A stretch of 64,000 nucleotides of DNA. Source: Wolfiporia cocos (taxonomy: Eukaryota; Basidiomycota; Agaricomycetes; Polyporales; Phaeolaceae). The stretch spans positions 1,922,001 through 1,986,000 of the forward strand of contig JACCLO010000003.1 of NCBI GenBank assembly GCA_029448655.1, given 5' to 3'. The position numbers and the translations under genes are program-made. Positions 48,789 through 61,515 of this stretch are shown here, piece by piece. Below the pieces are notes generated by a model that saw only the letters and a list, made by a program, of their open reading frames with translations, searched no databases and was not told where the DNA came from. Position 1 is the first letter of the stretch, and every line of letters starts with the position of its first letter.

Positions 48789-50723
48789 ATGGCCTCTGTT
48801 CATGCCCCTTCCTATATCCCGCCGCTGACATTCGAGCCCTTCTCGCTCGGCGAGCCGCCGAGGCCACTGACCGCCATCCCTCCCCACAGTGTCCCAGGCG
48901 ACGCCGCGTCCGCCTACCCCCCATCCTCAGCGAGGATACGCGGTCCGCGACAGCGCCGCAAACGCAGCAAAACCCCAGTGCTCGACAAGGCCGACACTAG
49001 CAGTAGCGTTGTGGCGCAGCCTCAGCTAACGGCTAGCAGGAATACAAAGTCAACGTCTGTGCACATCCCGAATTCGCACGATCCGCTGCCGTTACACCGC
49101 CCGCGCGCTTCAACGTCCCCGCCACACGATGCATACGCTCGATCTGCAGCCGCCGCGGGCCCCAGCTCGCTCGCGCCTCGGCTCCTGGACCATGCAGTGC
49201 CTGACGTGCGCCGCACAAAACCCGGCGGTGCACACATGGTCGGCGCACCACCGTCCGCTGGGAGGATTGTGGAGACGACAGCGCCGACGACTTGCATGAC
49301 CTCAACGCCCATTGTTCACGCCTGCGGTGCCCTTCTCAAGGACAAGGACAAGGACAAGGACAAGGAGCGGGACCCTCCGCAGAAGCCGGGCATTAGCCAG
49401 CCGGATCGCCACGGCGCAGTGATGAAGCCCTTCCGGGATGGCCACCTGGTTACCGAGGCAGCAATATCCACCATGGCGACATTGTGCCCATCGCCTGCAA
49501 TGGCCTCCATCAATGAGTGGCCCGAGTGCCCCAGCACCCTCAGCTCGCGGCCGGCGTCGGCGCTCCCCGGTGAGACAATCGACCAGCTCGAGTCACTTGC
49601 GCAGGAGTGCCGCACAATGCCGCATGTTACGCCGCTGCAGCTTTCCCCACGCGTGCGCAGCCCCCGGTTCGGGCCGCGCCCGTGCTCACCGCAGAGTGCG
49701 CATAGTGGTTCGCCGTCGCCGTCGCGGCAGGCGCATAGCCACAAGCCACGCGGGTCGAGTGTGTCATCGCGTGGGACGGTGCCGGAGCTGGCGTCCGAGG
49801 AGACGGCGGGCCATCCGATTGAGAGCTCGCCAGTGGTGGAGTCCCCCGAGGACGTGCGTTGGGTGAACCAATATCACACGGGCTCGTGGTGTACGTCGGC
49901 AAAAGGGAAGTGGAAGACGGCGTGGATAGAGGAAACGCGCGAAGAACAGCAGGATGCCAGCCCGGTATGTGGCGTGTTTACCTCGCTCCGGTGTTGTCTT
50001 ATCCCACATGTAGATCAATACACATGCTAGCCCCAAGGAGCTTCTGGTAGTGGATTCATCTATGGACGACAAGGAGCAATACTATACTTATGACCCAAAC
50101 GTAAGCATCTCAAGTTGTTTTGTCGTCAGACCTCATAATCTAGCTTGCAGAATGCACCTGAGTTTCTTGTTGGAGCATCTACATCCTACGCTTTACAGAA
50201 GACAGATGGCTTTCACAGCCGCCGCCCACAGCATCGCGCACCCCACAGGACCGCATATTTCCGTCACCGACCCGCGAGACTGGTACTCGCGCCTGGTTTT
50301 GAACCAGATACCTCACTCCCTGATAGCACTAATGATGCCCCTCCTAACAATGTAGAACCAATCACATCCTCTACTACCTACCCGATGCCGACTAGCAAGC
50401 AATTCGATATGAAGGGCCTTGAGCTCCTCATCGGTCCACTGGAGCCCCGGCCTTCCAAATCAAAACTCAAGCCGCAGCCGCAGCCGCAGTCCAGGCATTT
50501 GCCTGCGTCAGCGCCCGCAACAACGTCTGCGCGACACTCTGAGGGGACAGTCGGTCTGCCGCGTGTCCGGAAAGAACAGTGGTCTGAAGGCCAGGTGCCG
50601 CGGACTGCTGCCTCGTGGACTCCAGCGCCCGCTCGTCGCAGCTCTACTATCTCGCCCCCTCACAGGCGGAGGCGGAATCCCTTCTATACTGTAGCGCGCT
50701 GGTTCAGGCGATGGGCACGCTGA
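48789..50723 (+). CDS. Hypothetical disordered basidiomycete protein
   Basis: Three exons, 48789-49964, 50014-50100 and 50151-50723, give 611 residues. Introns are 49 and 50 bp with GTATGT/GTAAGC donors. The protein is Ser/Pro/Arg-rich and mostly disordered. A KDKDKDKDKER run lies near residue 187, coded by four AAGGAC repeats. A better-conserved looking block around the intron junctions (RWVNQYHTGSWCTSAKGKW, PKELLVVDSSMDDKEQYYTY, APEFLVGASTSYALQKTDGF) suggests a folded core. The end is strongly basic with Trp (RRNPFYTVARWFRRWAR). No family is recognised. It lies 235 bp downstream of the DUF202 gene on the same strand. Confidence 0.65.
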
Positions 50724-51053
50724 CGCCCCAACATGTATGATCCATCTCTCTGTATCTGATACATGCAGCAGGACAGTTTGCCTGCCCTCTACACATCCTA
50801 TCCATATCTTCAGCGCACCAAATCGGACTACTACATAAGTTATCACTAAGTCATTGCGTCAACCGATGTACCGGATACAGTCACATTACGATGGTGTAAT
50901 TCTCTAAGTTACGACGTCAAGATATGCAGATACAACACTAGCGTGCACAGGACCGTATAACGTACGCGCAGTACATCAACCTACATGCGTGAATTGATCG
51001 ACAGCGTCCCGATAGCATTACGACGAGACGAGACGGTAATTATGATCAAGAAG
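50724..51053. other. Convergent 3' intergenic region
   Basis: These 330 bp lie between two facing stop codons; nothing else is seen. Confidence 0.55.
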
Positions 51054-54013
51054 CTATGAGTCACCCTCATCAGGTTCACCATCTGCTTCAACCGAGGGCG
51101 GTGGAATAGCGGAAGGAGGTCTCGCCGCGCTGGCGGAAGCCTCATCTTCTCCAGCAACGTGTTCATCAACGGTCAAAATGCCCACCTTCTCCGCCAGTGC
51201 CGCATCTGTAACATCTTCTGTAACCTGAGCTTGCTCATTTGACACATCCTGAGTTTCCGCTTGCCCCGCTTTGCTTGACCGATCACCGCGTGAAGCCGTT
51301 GGACCACGAGTATTGCTCTTGGGATTGAACAGCTCGGCTGGTCCCTTGGGCGGAGGTCGCTCAAACCCAACTTCTTGATCGTCAGTTAATGGAGGGCCTA
51401 CGTTCGTGTTCTGCCCCGCCGGATGCTGAGCGTTGGGATAGTGCACCAGAGCGGTCCCCTGCGTGTTACTGCCCTGTGGACCGGGCATCATGATTGATCG
51501 CATCGACGAGGGGTTGGTCCAAGCGCCGCCAACAGCGGGTAACCGCCGCTCAGGACCGCCGGATGACAACGGCGGGAAATCATTTGAGTGAAGAATGGGA
51601 GGCTGATGCTGAGGCGCGAGGTGAGCTTGGCCGCCCAATCTGGCCGGTGACATTGTTCGTGAGTTGGCATTACCGTGGTCGTGATGTCGGGGCACGTAGA
51701 GACCGGGCTGGGCCTTCATCCCAACCGCCCAGTCTGGACGTGCCGGTAAGGGGTGTTTTGAAGATGTAGACGTAGATGTGTATGTTTGACGAGATGACGA
51801 AGAAGTTGAAGATGACTAGCGACAACATAGCACACGAGGCGAACGACGACAATGTAAAGCGCCAATCATTCGTGTATGCAAAACACATCGGTCAATATGA
51901 CTCAGAAAGAACGGCACCGGCGCGGTATAAATAAAGGGAAACCTGACTCACTGCGGTTGAAGATGCCTCATCGCCCGGCGTGCGTGCGCCAGTACTGCCA
52001 CTACCACTCGAAATCCGCCTGAAATTCGTGTTCAGCCGTGGTCCAACAGCGTCATTCCCTCCTGGTCCACTGCCGTAGTTGTGGTTGTAAGTGTATTCGC
52101 TACCTCTCCCACTAGGAGGATACCACGCGCCACGAGCTCGTTGAGAACCGCGCTTGTTATTGTGACCGTTCCTGGACAAACTGCGGCCATTGTCCGTGCC
52201 ATCTCCACCGTTCCCGTTCATGTAGCCGCCCGCACCAGCGTCGGGTACGTACAGCTGCTGACCAGGCATCTGTGGTGGCGCAAACTGTCCAGGGGGAGGA
52301 TAGGTTCCGGGCGGAGGAGGGTATCCGGGCATAGCGTACGGGTTGTACTGGCCAGGCGGCATGTAATGATGATAAGGAAGAGGAGGGGCATTTGGCGGCT
52401 GGGGAGACGAAGGGTGTTGCTGCTGGGGAAGGTTTGTGCCCCCGCTTCCAGGGCTTGTCGGATTCGATTGTGGCGGCAATACCGGCTGGCCAGACTGTGG
52501 CTGCGGCCACATGTAGCCATTCATGTAGGTCATTTGGGGAGGTGTACCCTGCGGTGGGGCATACATTTGGTCAGGAAGGCCGCCACTGGCGGGATCAGCC
52601 ATGTGGACAGGTGGATAGCCGTATGGCATGTAGTACGGATAGGCGTAAGGAGGCGTAGGCTGGCCGGGCGCATGTGCGTAGGGGTAGACATAGTGTGTCA
52701 TGTAGCCGTGTGGTGGAGCACCGTATGGCATGCCTTCCACAGCCTGTGGGTCGTACATCAATGGGTATGTGAAAGACGGTGATGTTGCTCTGGAATCACG
52801 GGAGCTGCCTGAGCCAGTGGGATTGTACGAGGCGCCAGACGACCTAATCGACCGAGAGGATGATCCCGCAGAGCCACCGCGCCTGTTGTCCCTTTTGTCG
52901 CGAGTGACGGGCCCGGACCACTCGCTCTCCGTTGCGGCAGAGCTCGCTGAGTCATCCAGGTCACCGATGCTGCTGCAACGCGTGCCGCTTGTGGATGCTG
53001 AGGCCGAGCTTGAATTTACGCTCAACGTGGAAGAGTTCGCGCTCATATGCTTGTCTTTTTCCTTGTCCTTTTCGTCAAAATCCATGAAAATTCTAGAGCG
53101 AGCTTCGTTGTATTCCGCCTCGCGTTCCTCTAATGTTTTGTACTTTTTGGCGGCGGTGCCGGTAGCGTTACTGCGTCCTCCAATGCTGCCTGTTTCGGAC
53201 GGATCGACATCAGATGAGTCGTCGTCTCCGGCGACAGAACCTGTCTGCGAGGCCACACGTGTCTTAGCGCTGTCCTGGGTACCCCTACGCATAATCTTGA
53301 ATGCAGGTTGGGCGGACTCCTCCAAAGGCACTAGCTCACGTATTCTCCGCGAAGGACTTTTAGACGGACGTTTAAGACATGACACGGTCATTCTAAGCGG
53401 AGCACAACTCACATGCGACTTTCTGCACAGTAAAGTACAGTAATACTCTTCGTTGCATCATCACGCTCAGGGATTAGCTTATAATAGGCTGAACATCTAT
53501 GAACAAGCATCCTCTGGTAGGATGTCGCGGGTGTCAAATCGAGCCTAGGCCTGTGAGATGACAGAGTGATCAGAGATGTATATTTGTCAACAGCACCCGT
53601 CCGTTGACGCATAGCGTCAGACGGTCCACAACGCTCGTAGACTTTGCGGTCGCGTGAGGGCAGACGCCGCAGCGTCTCTGCAGGACGGGAGCAACGCACC
53701 TACGGTCGCTGATCATGGACTCCATCTGCTCACCGAGCTTCAGTATGTAGAGTCTATCCTTGCTCCGTAGTGCCTCGAGGATCTGCGGATCAGGCTCAGA
53801 GGATGCATCGGAGCTTGCAGAGGCCAGATCCGCAGAGTTTGGCGAGCTCGCTTGTGTGGGTGGGCCCGAGGATGCCACGCGCGGTGAGGACGTCAGTTGA
53901 GCATCTAATGACACGGACGGTAAAATGGATGGCGCTGGGAGCGTATGCCGGGTGTGAATCTCTGGGGCACTTGCGCTAGTAGCCGCTGTCGCGTTCATTG
54001 TCGCTGTTGCCAT
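51054..54013 (-). CDS. R3H and SUZ domain RNA-binding protein
   Basis: Exons on the minus strand: 53700-54013, 53413-53550, then from 53356 to about 51945, then a last exon ending at 51054 whose start (near 51740) was not resolved. The R3H domain is spread over the first three exons: LRSKDRLYILKLGEQMESMI, LDLTPATSYQRMLVHRCSAY, TVLYCAESRIPSRRI, with VPLEESAQPAFKIMRR following. The SUZ motif is YKTLEEREAEYNEARSRIFM. A long Pro/Tyr/Gly/Gln-rich low-complexity region follows (many PYG and PPG repeats), then a tail with SNDFPPLSSGG. R3H and SUZ domains bind single-stranded nucleic acid, mostly RNA, as in ARPP21/Encore-type proteins. A cytoplasmic mRNA-binding role with granule-forming tails is inferred. 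Confidence 0.88.
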
Positions 54014-54622
54014 GGGTGTTGACCACTATCAAATGCAGGTTTCGGTGAAGTGCAGGTGGTAAGGTCGGGGGTAAAAGCTGCGCAGGCGATCCTAGATTGT
54101 GTAAAAGAACGTGGAGTAACGCAGCCTCAGTATGCAGTTACAACCAGGACCGCTGGCTCGCCGAAGGCTTGCAGCACGTCGTCCCCATCACCAACAGTTC
54201 AACTACGCACCGATTCGAGCTAGGCAATGGATTTACGTGTGATTGTATAGAAGAATATAGAATTATGAGCTGGGACGGGGAGAGAGAGCATCAGGTTCGA
54301 GGGTAAGTACAGGCAGCGCTAACAAAGGCGTCAGCGCTTATTTTCTCTCCGTAACACCGTCACGCCAATTTCATTTCAGCAGGCGGCAACATCGGCCACC
54401 ATCCCAAATGCATTTACAGCGTGCTCAAGGCGCCGAGCCATGTCGTGTCCACACGTCGTCGCACCACCTTAGCAAGACAGCATAAAGTAGGCTAACTATT
54501 GCAACAGATCCACTCTAATGTACAGATTGTGATGGTCGAACGACCTGATAGATGTTGAAGCTCAAGCTGGTCCATCAATCAATTTGTTAGACACCATTGA
54601 TGTGTAACCTGCGAGGCTGAGC
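54014..54622. other. Interval between two minus-strand genes
   Basis: It contains the R3H-SUZ gene promoter and the 3' region of the transporter gene. Nothing else is recognised. Confidence 0.5.
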
Positions 54623-56459
54623 TCACCAGAAGATGAATATGCAGATGCCGTAGATTGCCAGTGCCAGCGCAGCTCTCGACATTGTCTTGTTCGAACTTGG
54701 ATCAGAGTGTGACAACTACCATAGTGGAGCAGAAGCGCACGCGTCAGCGCGTCTGGAACGCAACACAGAGCGCACGAACTGCTGACCTTCCAGTAGAACA
54801 GCCCAGGCAGAATGAATGAAATAGTAGTCGACCCCGTAGATCCTACAAAGGACAGAACTGATGGATATACGTACGACGGCGCACAACGATGAGTCAGACA
54901 GACGTCACGGAAGGAAAGGACACGCCAGAAGACGCACCCATTTGTAGATTGTCGACGAAGAAAGCTATGGTGAAGCCGCTGATGACTATCACAATTGTGA
55001 GGAAGGCGTGCTTGAACGTGCTCATGTCAGCGTTTTCTCCATGGCCATCGTCTACCTCCTCCTCGCCTGCCGGTTTCAGCACATGACCCAGGTGTATGAC
55101 TTTGTCTAGACAACTTCTGCACGGGTGCACTTGTAAGGGGTATGAGAACATGACAAGTACGGCGATAGCGAGTTGTCCGACTGCTATGAACAGCGAAGTG
55201 GACGGATACATGGCGATGATGTTGGCACCGACCTATTGGGCCCATCTAGACTGAGCATTGCATCACACCCGCTGCGACTAGCTCACCTTCGATCCAAAGG
55301 TGAGGTAGCCGAAGACCGCAATGATCTCATAGATTAGGACAGCAGAGCCGATAGAAGTCCCTATGACTATGTTCATACGCGCCTGGGTATTGGAGGATAT
55401 CTCGTTGAATATAGGGAAAATCTGAGCATTCATGAGAATCGAGGCGAAGCTGCATTATAAGAAGTAGCATACGTTTTGCGCGCACGTAAATGCGAAGACT
55501 TGCACTGGGAACGTTGAGACAAAGTTCGGCGTAAAGTGAATGAGATGGATCTCTCCGGGAGCCTGAGTTCCCTTGATGGGGAAGAAGTAGCATATCACTA
55601 CGACAACCACGAGATATGCTGCGTAGAAGCAACATCAGCTGGACTGTTTCCGGGTAAGACCAAAGATCGTACCTACGGAGAATAATGCCACATAGCTCGT
55701 ATGCCGGAGACTGTCGATCTTGCGGAGGAAGGATAGCGGGGATAAAATTCCCATAATAATGGTAATCCACACTCTCCCCGACAGCGCCCACGCGGGCGGT
55801 TCCGAGGACGAGAGATCATGGTATAGAGCGGCCACAACGTTCGGCAATAGGGACTTCACAATGATCAAGTAACTGCAGAAGCGGAAGCAATCAGCCATCC
55901 ATGAGTTGTATGAGACCTCGCATCAAATACCTAATCGAGACACCGAAGCACTTGATGGCGATCGCAGCGTCAAAGAACACCGCAGCTCTCGGGAATGTCA
56001 ATTCTGAGACGGCGAAGAAGGATGCTCGGCGGTGTGGCGCCTTGACGGCGCATAGCGATAAGAGATACAAGCCGAAGCCTGCGACACAGCCAGAGAAGAC
56101 ACAAGTTATCATGCCTGGGATTATGCCGGCAGACGCCAGTGCCTAAGTCAAACGGATGAGGACAGAGAAATAGAAGAATAATAGAAACATACAAGTGGGA
56201 ACGTAAGCATTCCTATCATCGCAGGAACACATCAGCCACGCAATGCATTCAATGTAGGAGGACACTCACCACTCCCTATGATAGTATTCGCCAGATTACC
56301 GACCGAGCTCGACAGCGTTGCATGTCCGTCTCTCTTGGGCCGTCTTGCGCTCGCCTCCGCGCCCAGTAATGCATCGCCTTCTCCAGTCCCCGCGATCCCG
56401 CCCGTCGGTGGCAAATCCTCGCCCTCCTCTGCCGGTGCCGCGCCGTACGTCTGCACCAT
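54623..56459 (-). CDS. Amino-acid transporter, AVT/SLC38 type (AAAP family)
   Basis: A multi-exon minus-strand gene. The acidic N terminus (MVQTYGAAPAEEGED) precedes SSSVGNLANTIIGSG, the conserved first helix of AAAP carriers. Then come MLTFPLALASAGIIPGMITC, FGLYLLSLCAVKAP, IAIKCFGVSIRYL, VWITIIMGILSPLSFLRKID, FPVQVFAFTCAQN, LFPIFNEISSNTQARMNIVI, FGYLTFGSK, IAVLVMFSYPLQVHPCRSCL and a last exon ending GICIFIFW. Eleven spans are expected. Fungal AVT proteins move neutral amino acids across the vacuolar membrane using the proton gradient. I chose the ATG at 56459; one at 56582 is in frame but gives a basic extension that looks less natural. Introns are short and several internal borders were only located approximately. 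Confidence 0.87.
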
Positions 56460-56714
56460 CTCGTGGTTCTCGTCGGCGGAGCGTGAGCGGAATACCGCGG
56501 AGGATGACTCTGAGTATGAATGGGCGTGCTGACCGCGGGGGAGCGTCCGTGCACGGATTCGGACAGCCAGATTCGGCAGCAACTACACTACTCACGCGTG
56601 ACTGACGGGGCTGTCAATGTCACGGTGGCAATGCGGATGTTGCAATTGCTTGGCCTTGCTATGTTCCAAAGCCTTTGGACAACAGGTACAAACAGCCGCT
56701 TTGCCACTACGACG
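56460..56714. promoter_or_regulatory. Divergent promoter between the AVT-like and RPB4 genes
   Basis: The two start codons face away from each other with 255 bp between them, so both promoters must share this stretch (or overlap the neighbouring exons). No TATA box is evident. Confidence 0.5.
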
Positions 56715-56959
56715 ATGACCCCGCGTTTGAGACACCGACCTCAGGTTGAAGAAGAGGATGCATCTGTGCTGAAACTCGGACCTGGTACTTTATGTACTGT
56801 CTTGCTGCTTGCTTCTTACTGAGAAACTCGGCTATAGAATTCAACAATGCTGGTTGCTTGCTCATTTCTGAAGTGAAGTACTTGCTGGAAAACAGGGACA
56901 AGGATGCGCCAGATACTGCGTGCGTTACACTCTCTGCAAGTTGGGTTGTGCCTTGACTT

Positions 56960-56992
<33 letters not shown>

Positions 56993-57355
56993 CAGCGTTT
57001 ACAATAAGACTCTCGAGTACGTGAAGACTTTCACCAAGTTCAATACAACCGATTCTGCTAGTGCCGTCCGAGAGTAGGCCCTGTCTCGCATATGCCGTAT
57101 ACATACAACTTTAACATTTTCTAGGACTTTGAGACGTGAACCTGCACTGGCGCAGTTTGAGACTGCGCAAATTGCTAACCTATGTCCGGCCGACGCTGAG
57201 GAGGCAAAGAGCGTGATCCCCAGGTATCATCTTATCTGCTCATGTTTCTCTCGCTTGCTCATCGTCAATTGCTTGACAGTCTTGTGAAGATTGATGACGA
57301 CCGTCTTCAAGCGCTTCTGGACGAGATCCAGACTATGAGAAAGTTCCAGTCATGA
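56715..57355 (+). CDS. RPB4: RNA polymerase II subunit Rpb4
   Basis: Five exons: 56715-56784, 56838-56919, 56996-57073, 57125-57223 and 57280-57355, giving 134 residues. Every join keeps frame. It starts MTPRLRHRPQVEEEDASVLK, then LGPEFNNAGCLLISEVKYLL, VYNKTLEYVKTFTKFNTT, LAQFETAQIANLCPADAEEA, KSVIPSL, and ends LLDEIQTMRKFQS. These are the Rpb4 landmarks: the acidic start, the FEtaqiaNLCP block of the HRDC-like fold, and the RkFQ end. Rpb4 pairs with Rpb7 as the polymerase II stalk and helps in initiation and mRNA decay. All exons are under 100 nt. The second intron ends in a (TG)15 run. Confidence 0.93.
56962..56991 (+). repeat. (TG)15 microsatellite at an RPB4 3' splice site
   Basis: Fifteen TG dinucleotides occupy the place of the pyrimidine tract, ending 4 nt before the exon-3 start at 56996 (GCAG acceptor). 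Confidence 0.9.
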
Positions 57356-58449
57356 GGCCGTAACCAGTGGACAAACCCATGTTCACGGCCATTTAACCAC
57401 CAATATAACCTGTTTCAGCGGAGCTCAACAGGGCCGCCTTCATGTTTTGTGCCACCTGCAATTATCGACCGCCGGTATCGGATGTATTCTGGACTTGGCT
57501 TGCTAGATTGATCTGCGAGGTGTTGCCAAATATGGTGGATTTTGCATGACAATATGACGGTATCCGTCGCATCGGCCAGATTAACGTGAGTACATAGATC
57601 CCTCTTGTACCATTACGGTTGAGTTCTAATACCAACGGAATATACAATGATATCTGGCAGTGCCTGCTGGCCACAGCTACTGAACAAAATTACATGATAT
57701 AGAACCATGCGGGGAAGTGATGTTCTAATTAAGACAAGCTTCTTCAAAGCGACATCCATTCCTGATGTCGAACATCCAACAAATAACAGTGTTTACGAGG
57801 CACACTTCATCCTGCCTTCTCACGCCATCTATCGTGGCGATGCTAAAAAGCCGGCTGTTCCCTGACAGAACGTCAGCTGTGTCTCATGATGATGTTGAGT
57901 TGATAAGTGCTGGTATGCCTTTTACAACCTGACTTGACGGAGGTATACATTTTGGCGCACCAGCATGTACAAAACAGCTAGGTGATCAACAGGATCTAAC
58001 AAGAAGATATCCTCAATTCGCGCGGCCTCGGGTTTCTTCAGACGTCATACGCACCCGTTTTGTCTTGGTCTTGATGGTCGCGATCGCTTCCATGCTTCCA
58101 TAGTCAATTGCTATCTTGCTCAACATTGAATGTCTTGTTACTCTGACAGATATGGACTTACTTTCCCTCAAAGCAGCGGCCCCAGTGAACCGCCGTGATT
58201 CATCGAGGCAGTTCCGAGCTCTAAAGCCGATTAGCTAGGCGCTGCAGTGGACATCGTGCGTGCAAGTGTCTCCAGATCCAGTCAGCAGCTCTCGGGAGCG
58301 TTAAAGGGTCTATCGTTTTAACGCTCGAGATCCTGAGTCTTAACTTATGTGGTCGCCGTGATCAGGTATCATTCACCCCTCCCTCCCCTCTCTCCTGCCT
58401 GCACCAGCCATCACTTTCTTCTGTACGGTCTGAGTTGATATATAGTGGT
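57356..58449. other. Interval without a recognised gene
   Basis: Over 1 kb with only short frames. It should contain the promoter of the next gene. Confidence 0.5.
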
Positions 58450-61400
58450 ATGGTTCACCCAGCTGTTCATGCGCCACAAATTCGCGTCCAAGGGTCGCTG
58501 CGTGACCTCTTTGATGACTGGCATGCGCTAGACGCGCACTTGAAGATAAACGGACACCAGTCAGCAGAGTATGCACCCAGCTCCAGTAAGTCCTCGAATA
58601 CAGTATTATTGCCCCGGCACTGATGTGCTGCATACTAACCTCAACTATGCCACGCTCAGAATTGCCACATGTACTCACCACCTTCGTCCATATTCAGCCT
58701 GGTGAATGGAAGCTCAGTGCTGAATTCGCCTCGCCGGAGATCAAGCTACTATGCAAGCATGACGCGCTGTTTCGTTTAACAATCACAAAAGCCAATTATA
58801 CTCTCGGTGACACTACTTCCGACCGGTACTTGAATGTTCGGAGTCTACTTATTATGCCGCTGATCATCAACTGCTCAGTGGTATTACTCAACCGAATGTG
58901 CCTCTCATGGTTGAGGCGCAGATAGGTTATGTTACCGAGTCTGACTCAATCGACTCCGCAGGAGTGATTCTCAAGCCAGACTTCTCCAGTATGTACGTTA
59001 TATATCCAACCCATCATCTGGCTCACAGTGCTCCAGAAACTCAGGTTATGCATGTGGCGCATCATAGCGACGTTCCCGAGAGCGTGCTCAACCTGTATTT
59101 GCACGAATACTTCAAGCGCTTGTCCGATGGTCGAGAACCAGCATTTTCCTTTTACGTTAGACCAGACTCGCAGATCGGTCGCTGGCCCATCGAATATTAT
59201 TCCAACGGCAGCTTTGGCTATATCAGCAAAGTTCGCGATATCGACATTCACCTTGTAGAGGAGTACTTCCGCGGCCATTGGAAGCAGTCCAACGAAACTA
59301 TTGGCCATGGAAATTCTCCAGTCACCTTCAAGAACGTGATTAAAGTTGATGGAGAGCCCGTCCATTTCGAAGCCAGGATCGGTCTCCCCTCGGTTCAAGC
59401 TGTCTGCGAACAGGAGGTGGATGTGACATTCACCGTCAACCTGCTGTTCCTGAGGCGAGAGGGTGACGACAACCAAACTCTGTGAGCCGCAACGAATAGC
59501 CATTTGCGCCACTGACGTTTTTGACTTCAGAATCCCTCTGCACCTTCGTCAAAAGGTGTATATCTCTCTGATTGCGGGCATAGCCAAACGTTATGATAGG
59601 CCAGCCGGGATCACCTATCTGCTTATTGATGCCCCCAGTAATATCATGTTGCTCATTTCGAGAAATTAAGGGTTGATGTTCCTATTTGTCTATAGATCAT
59701 GTCATTCGTCAGCAGAGTCCTCAGCTGGTAGATTCCAATAACACTCATGAACGCGAGCTGGCTCCTTTCATGGCAGGATTCCTGGATGCGTTCGACAAAT
59801 ATGTGACTCACATCATCAGGGCGAATGGCTGCATCATCTACGCCTCTTCCCCGCAGACTAACTTCAAAATCGGCATACTCCCTGATGGAAAAGTCAATGT
59901 AATTATTTTTGTTGGCAGTTATAACTGCTCCATTGACTTTGAAACAGGGTATATCTGCCGATGTTCATAGTTATGGCCGTATCAGCGAAATTACGGAGGC
60001 CTCAATCAATGCTCTGTTCCGAAACCGTTGGAAGACCGGAAGCATATCCGGGCTATCTGACACCCGGAACTCGCTCTTCGTTGAATGGAAATACCACTCG
60101 TTGGTTCCCGAGGTGAAATTCCAGCCAATGAAGGTACGCCTTGTGAAAGGAGACCGAGCAATGGTGGCATTGCACATAAAAAGTGGCATTATGAAGCCTA
60201 GTGGAGGGTACGTAGTAGAGTGTATGCTCATGTTCCTTATTCACCACGGTTCCAGACCTCTCATCGATATGAAAGGCTGGCGCCTCGTCTTTGAGACGAA
60301 TCTACTTGCCCAGAGCGGAGAGGACAAAGTAGAAAATAGCTTCGGAGTCTGCTTGAACGTAGACGGTGCGCACCATTCGCACTTGCGAATTGTGTGCTGA
60401 TATGCAGTGTCTTTCAGATTCTCAACTCGAACTGCTGGAAGAATCAACTTATAACAGGTCATACAAGCGCGATGTGCTGGGTTTCATCAAGGCCTACTTC
60501 AGCGCAATATGCCAAGCGAGACTGCATGTTATACACTCTGTTACTTCTGGCGTGCTCGTGGATGCTTCTCTACATGTGGCTCCTGTCAGCGGTGCTGAGG
60601 GACTCAGGGTGTTGTTCACTGAATTTAGTGCATTGCCTCCCTCCGGCAGCATACAAACAAGTATTCCGGCGATCTCGATAACGGAGCTATTGCAGATTCT
60701 GCGCTCAGAACTCTCAATCTTCAATTCGATTGTTGCAGTCGTTGACTTGGGGGTCTCCGCAACCAACATCCTATCGATTTCGCCGTACGAACTTGATTAT
60801 TTCAAGGAAGACCCCGCACAATTCCAATGGGGTGAGGAGGATAGCTCTCGCTCGAAGGAGGGGCTCGCGACGTATAAATGGTCCCCGCGACCTGCCCCTT
60901 CCGTAGACAAGACTTTGCCAGCTTTGAGCGGTCAGGACAATTTGCCCTTCAATGTCTCGGCGACATGTGAGTGATTTGACCAGAGTTGACTACCTCCCAT
61001 CACTGAGCTTAGTTTCTGCACAGGTACCACAACCAATCAACTCAGGATTTACTTCCCTCGCGACGCGGATGGCGTCATATGGCAGGTAGAGCTTGGAGGT
61101 GAAATCCACCTGAGCGTGAAAAAGAACCATGCGTCGCAAGAATGGAGGTAAGTCGCACTGCGTGTGCAGCCGATGTGGGCTCAGATAAAATCAATGCAGC
61201 GCTCGGTCCTCGGTGAATTGGGATGCCTCGTTCCAACTTCGCGGTGGGGCAATCGAGAATGTCAAAAGCAGTGGCATCAGCTTCCAAGAACCGGTTCATA
61301 CCGGCAGCTCCAATGTCCGCAAACTGCCAGATCCTCGCTCTGCACTCCAGACAGGCTTCAGCGGAGAACGCGCCATCGACCTCAATCATATTCTCAATCG

Positions 61401-61515
61401 CGTTCAGGAGAGACTGGACGTATTGCTCGTCCGTCCTCAGCCCTCCGCCGGCATCGCCGATATCCTGGATTTGCAGCCGCTCAAAGTCAGTGATGACCGT
61501 GTGTACGTCGTATGA
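58450..61515 (+). CDS. 855-residue protein of unknown family with internal repeats
   Basis: Ten exons: 58450-58585, 58660-58825, 58879-59481, 59531-59637, 59696-59892, 59948-60207, 60256-60365, 60418-60966, 61024-61147 and 61200-61515. All nine introns are 48-74 bp with GT...AG ends and the whole chain stays in frame, strong evidence for a real gene. The protein is globular, mixed alpha/beta, without signal peptide or membrane span. Blocks seem to recur: YLHEYFKRLSDG, FLDAFDKYVTHI and FIKAYFSAICQA as similar helices, and SNGSFGYISKVRDIDIHLVE with ADVHSYGRISEITEASINAL as similar strands plus helix. The ATG at 58450 starts the first exon. I recognise no family and give no function. Confidence 0.75.
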
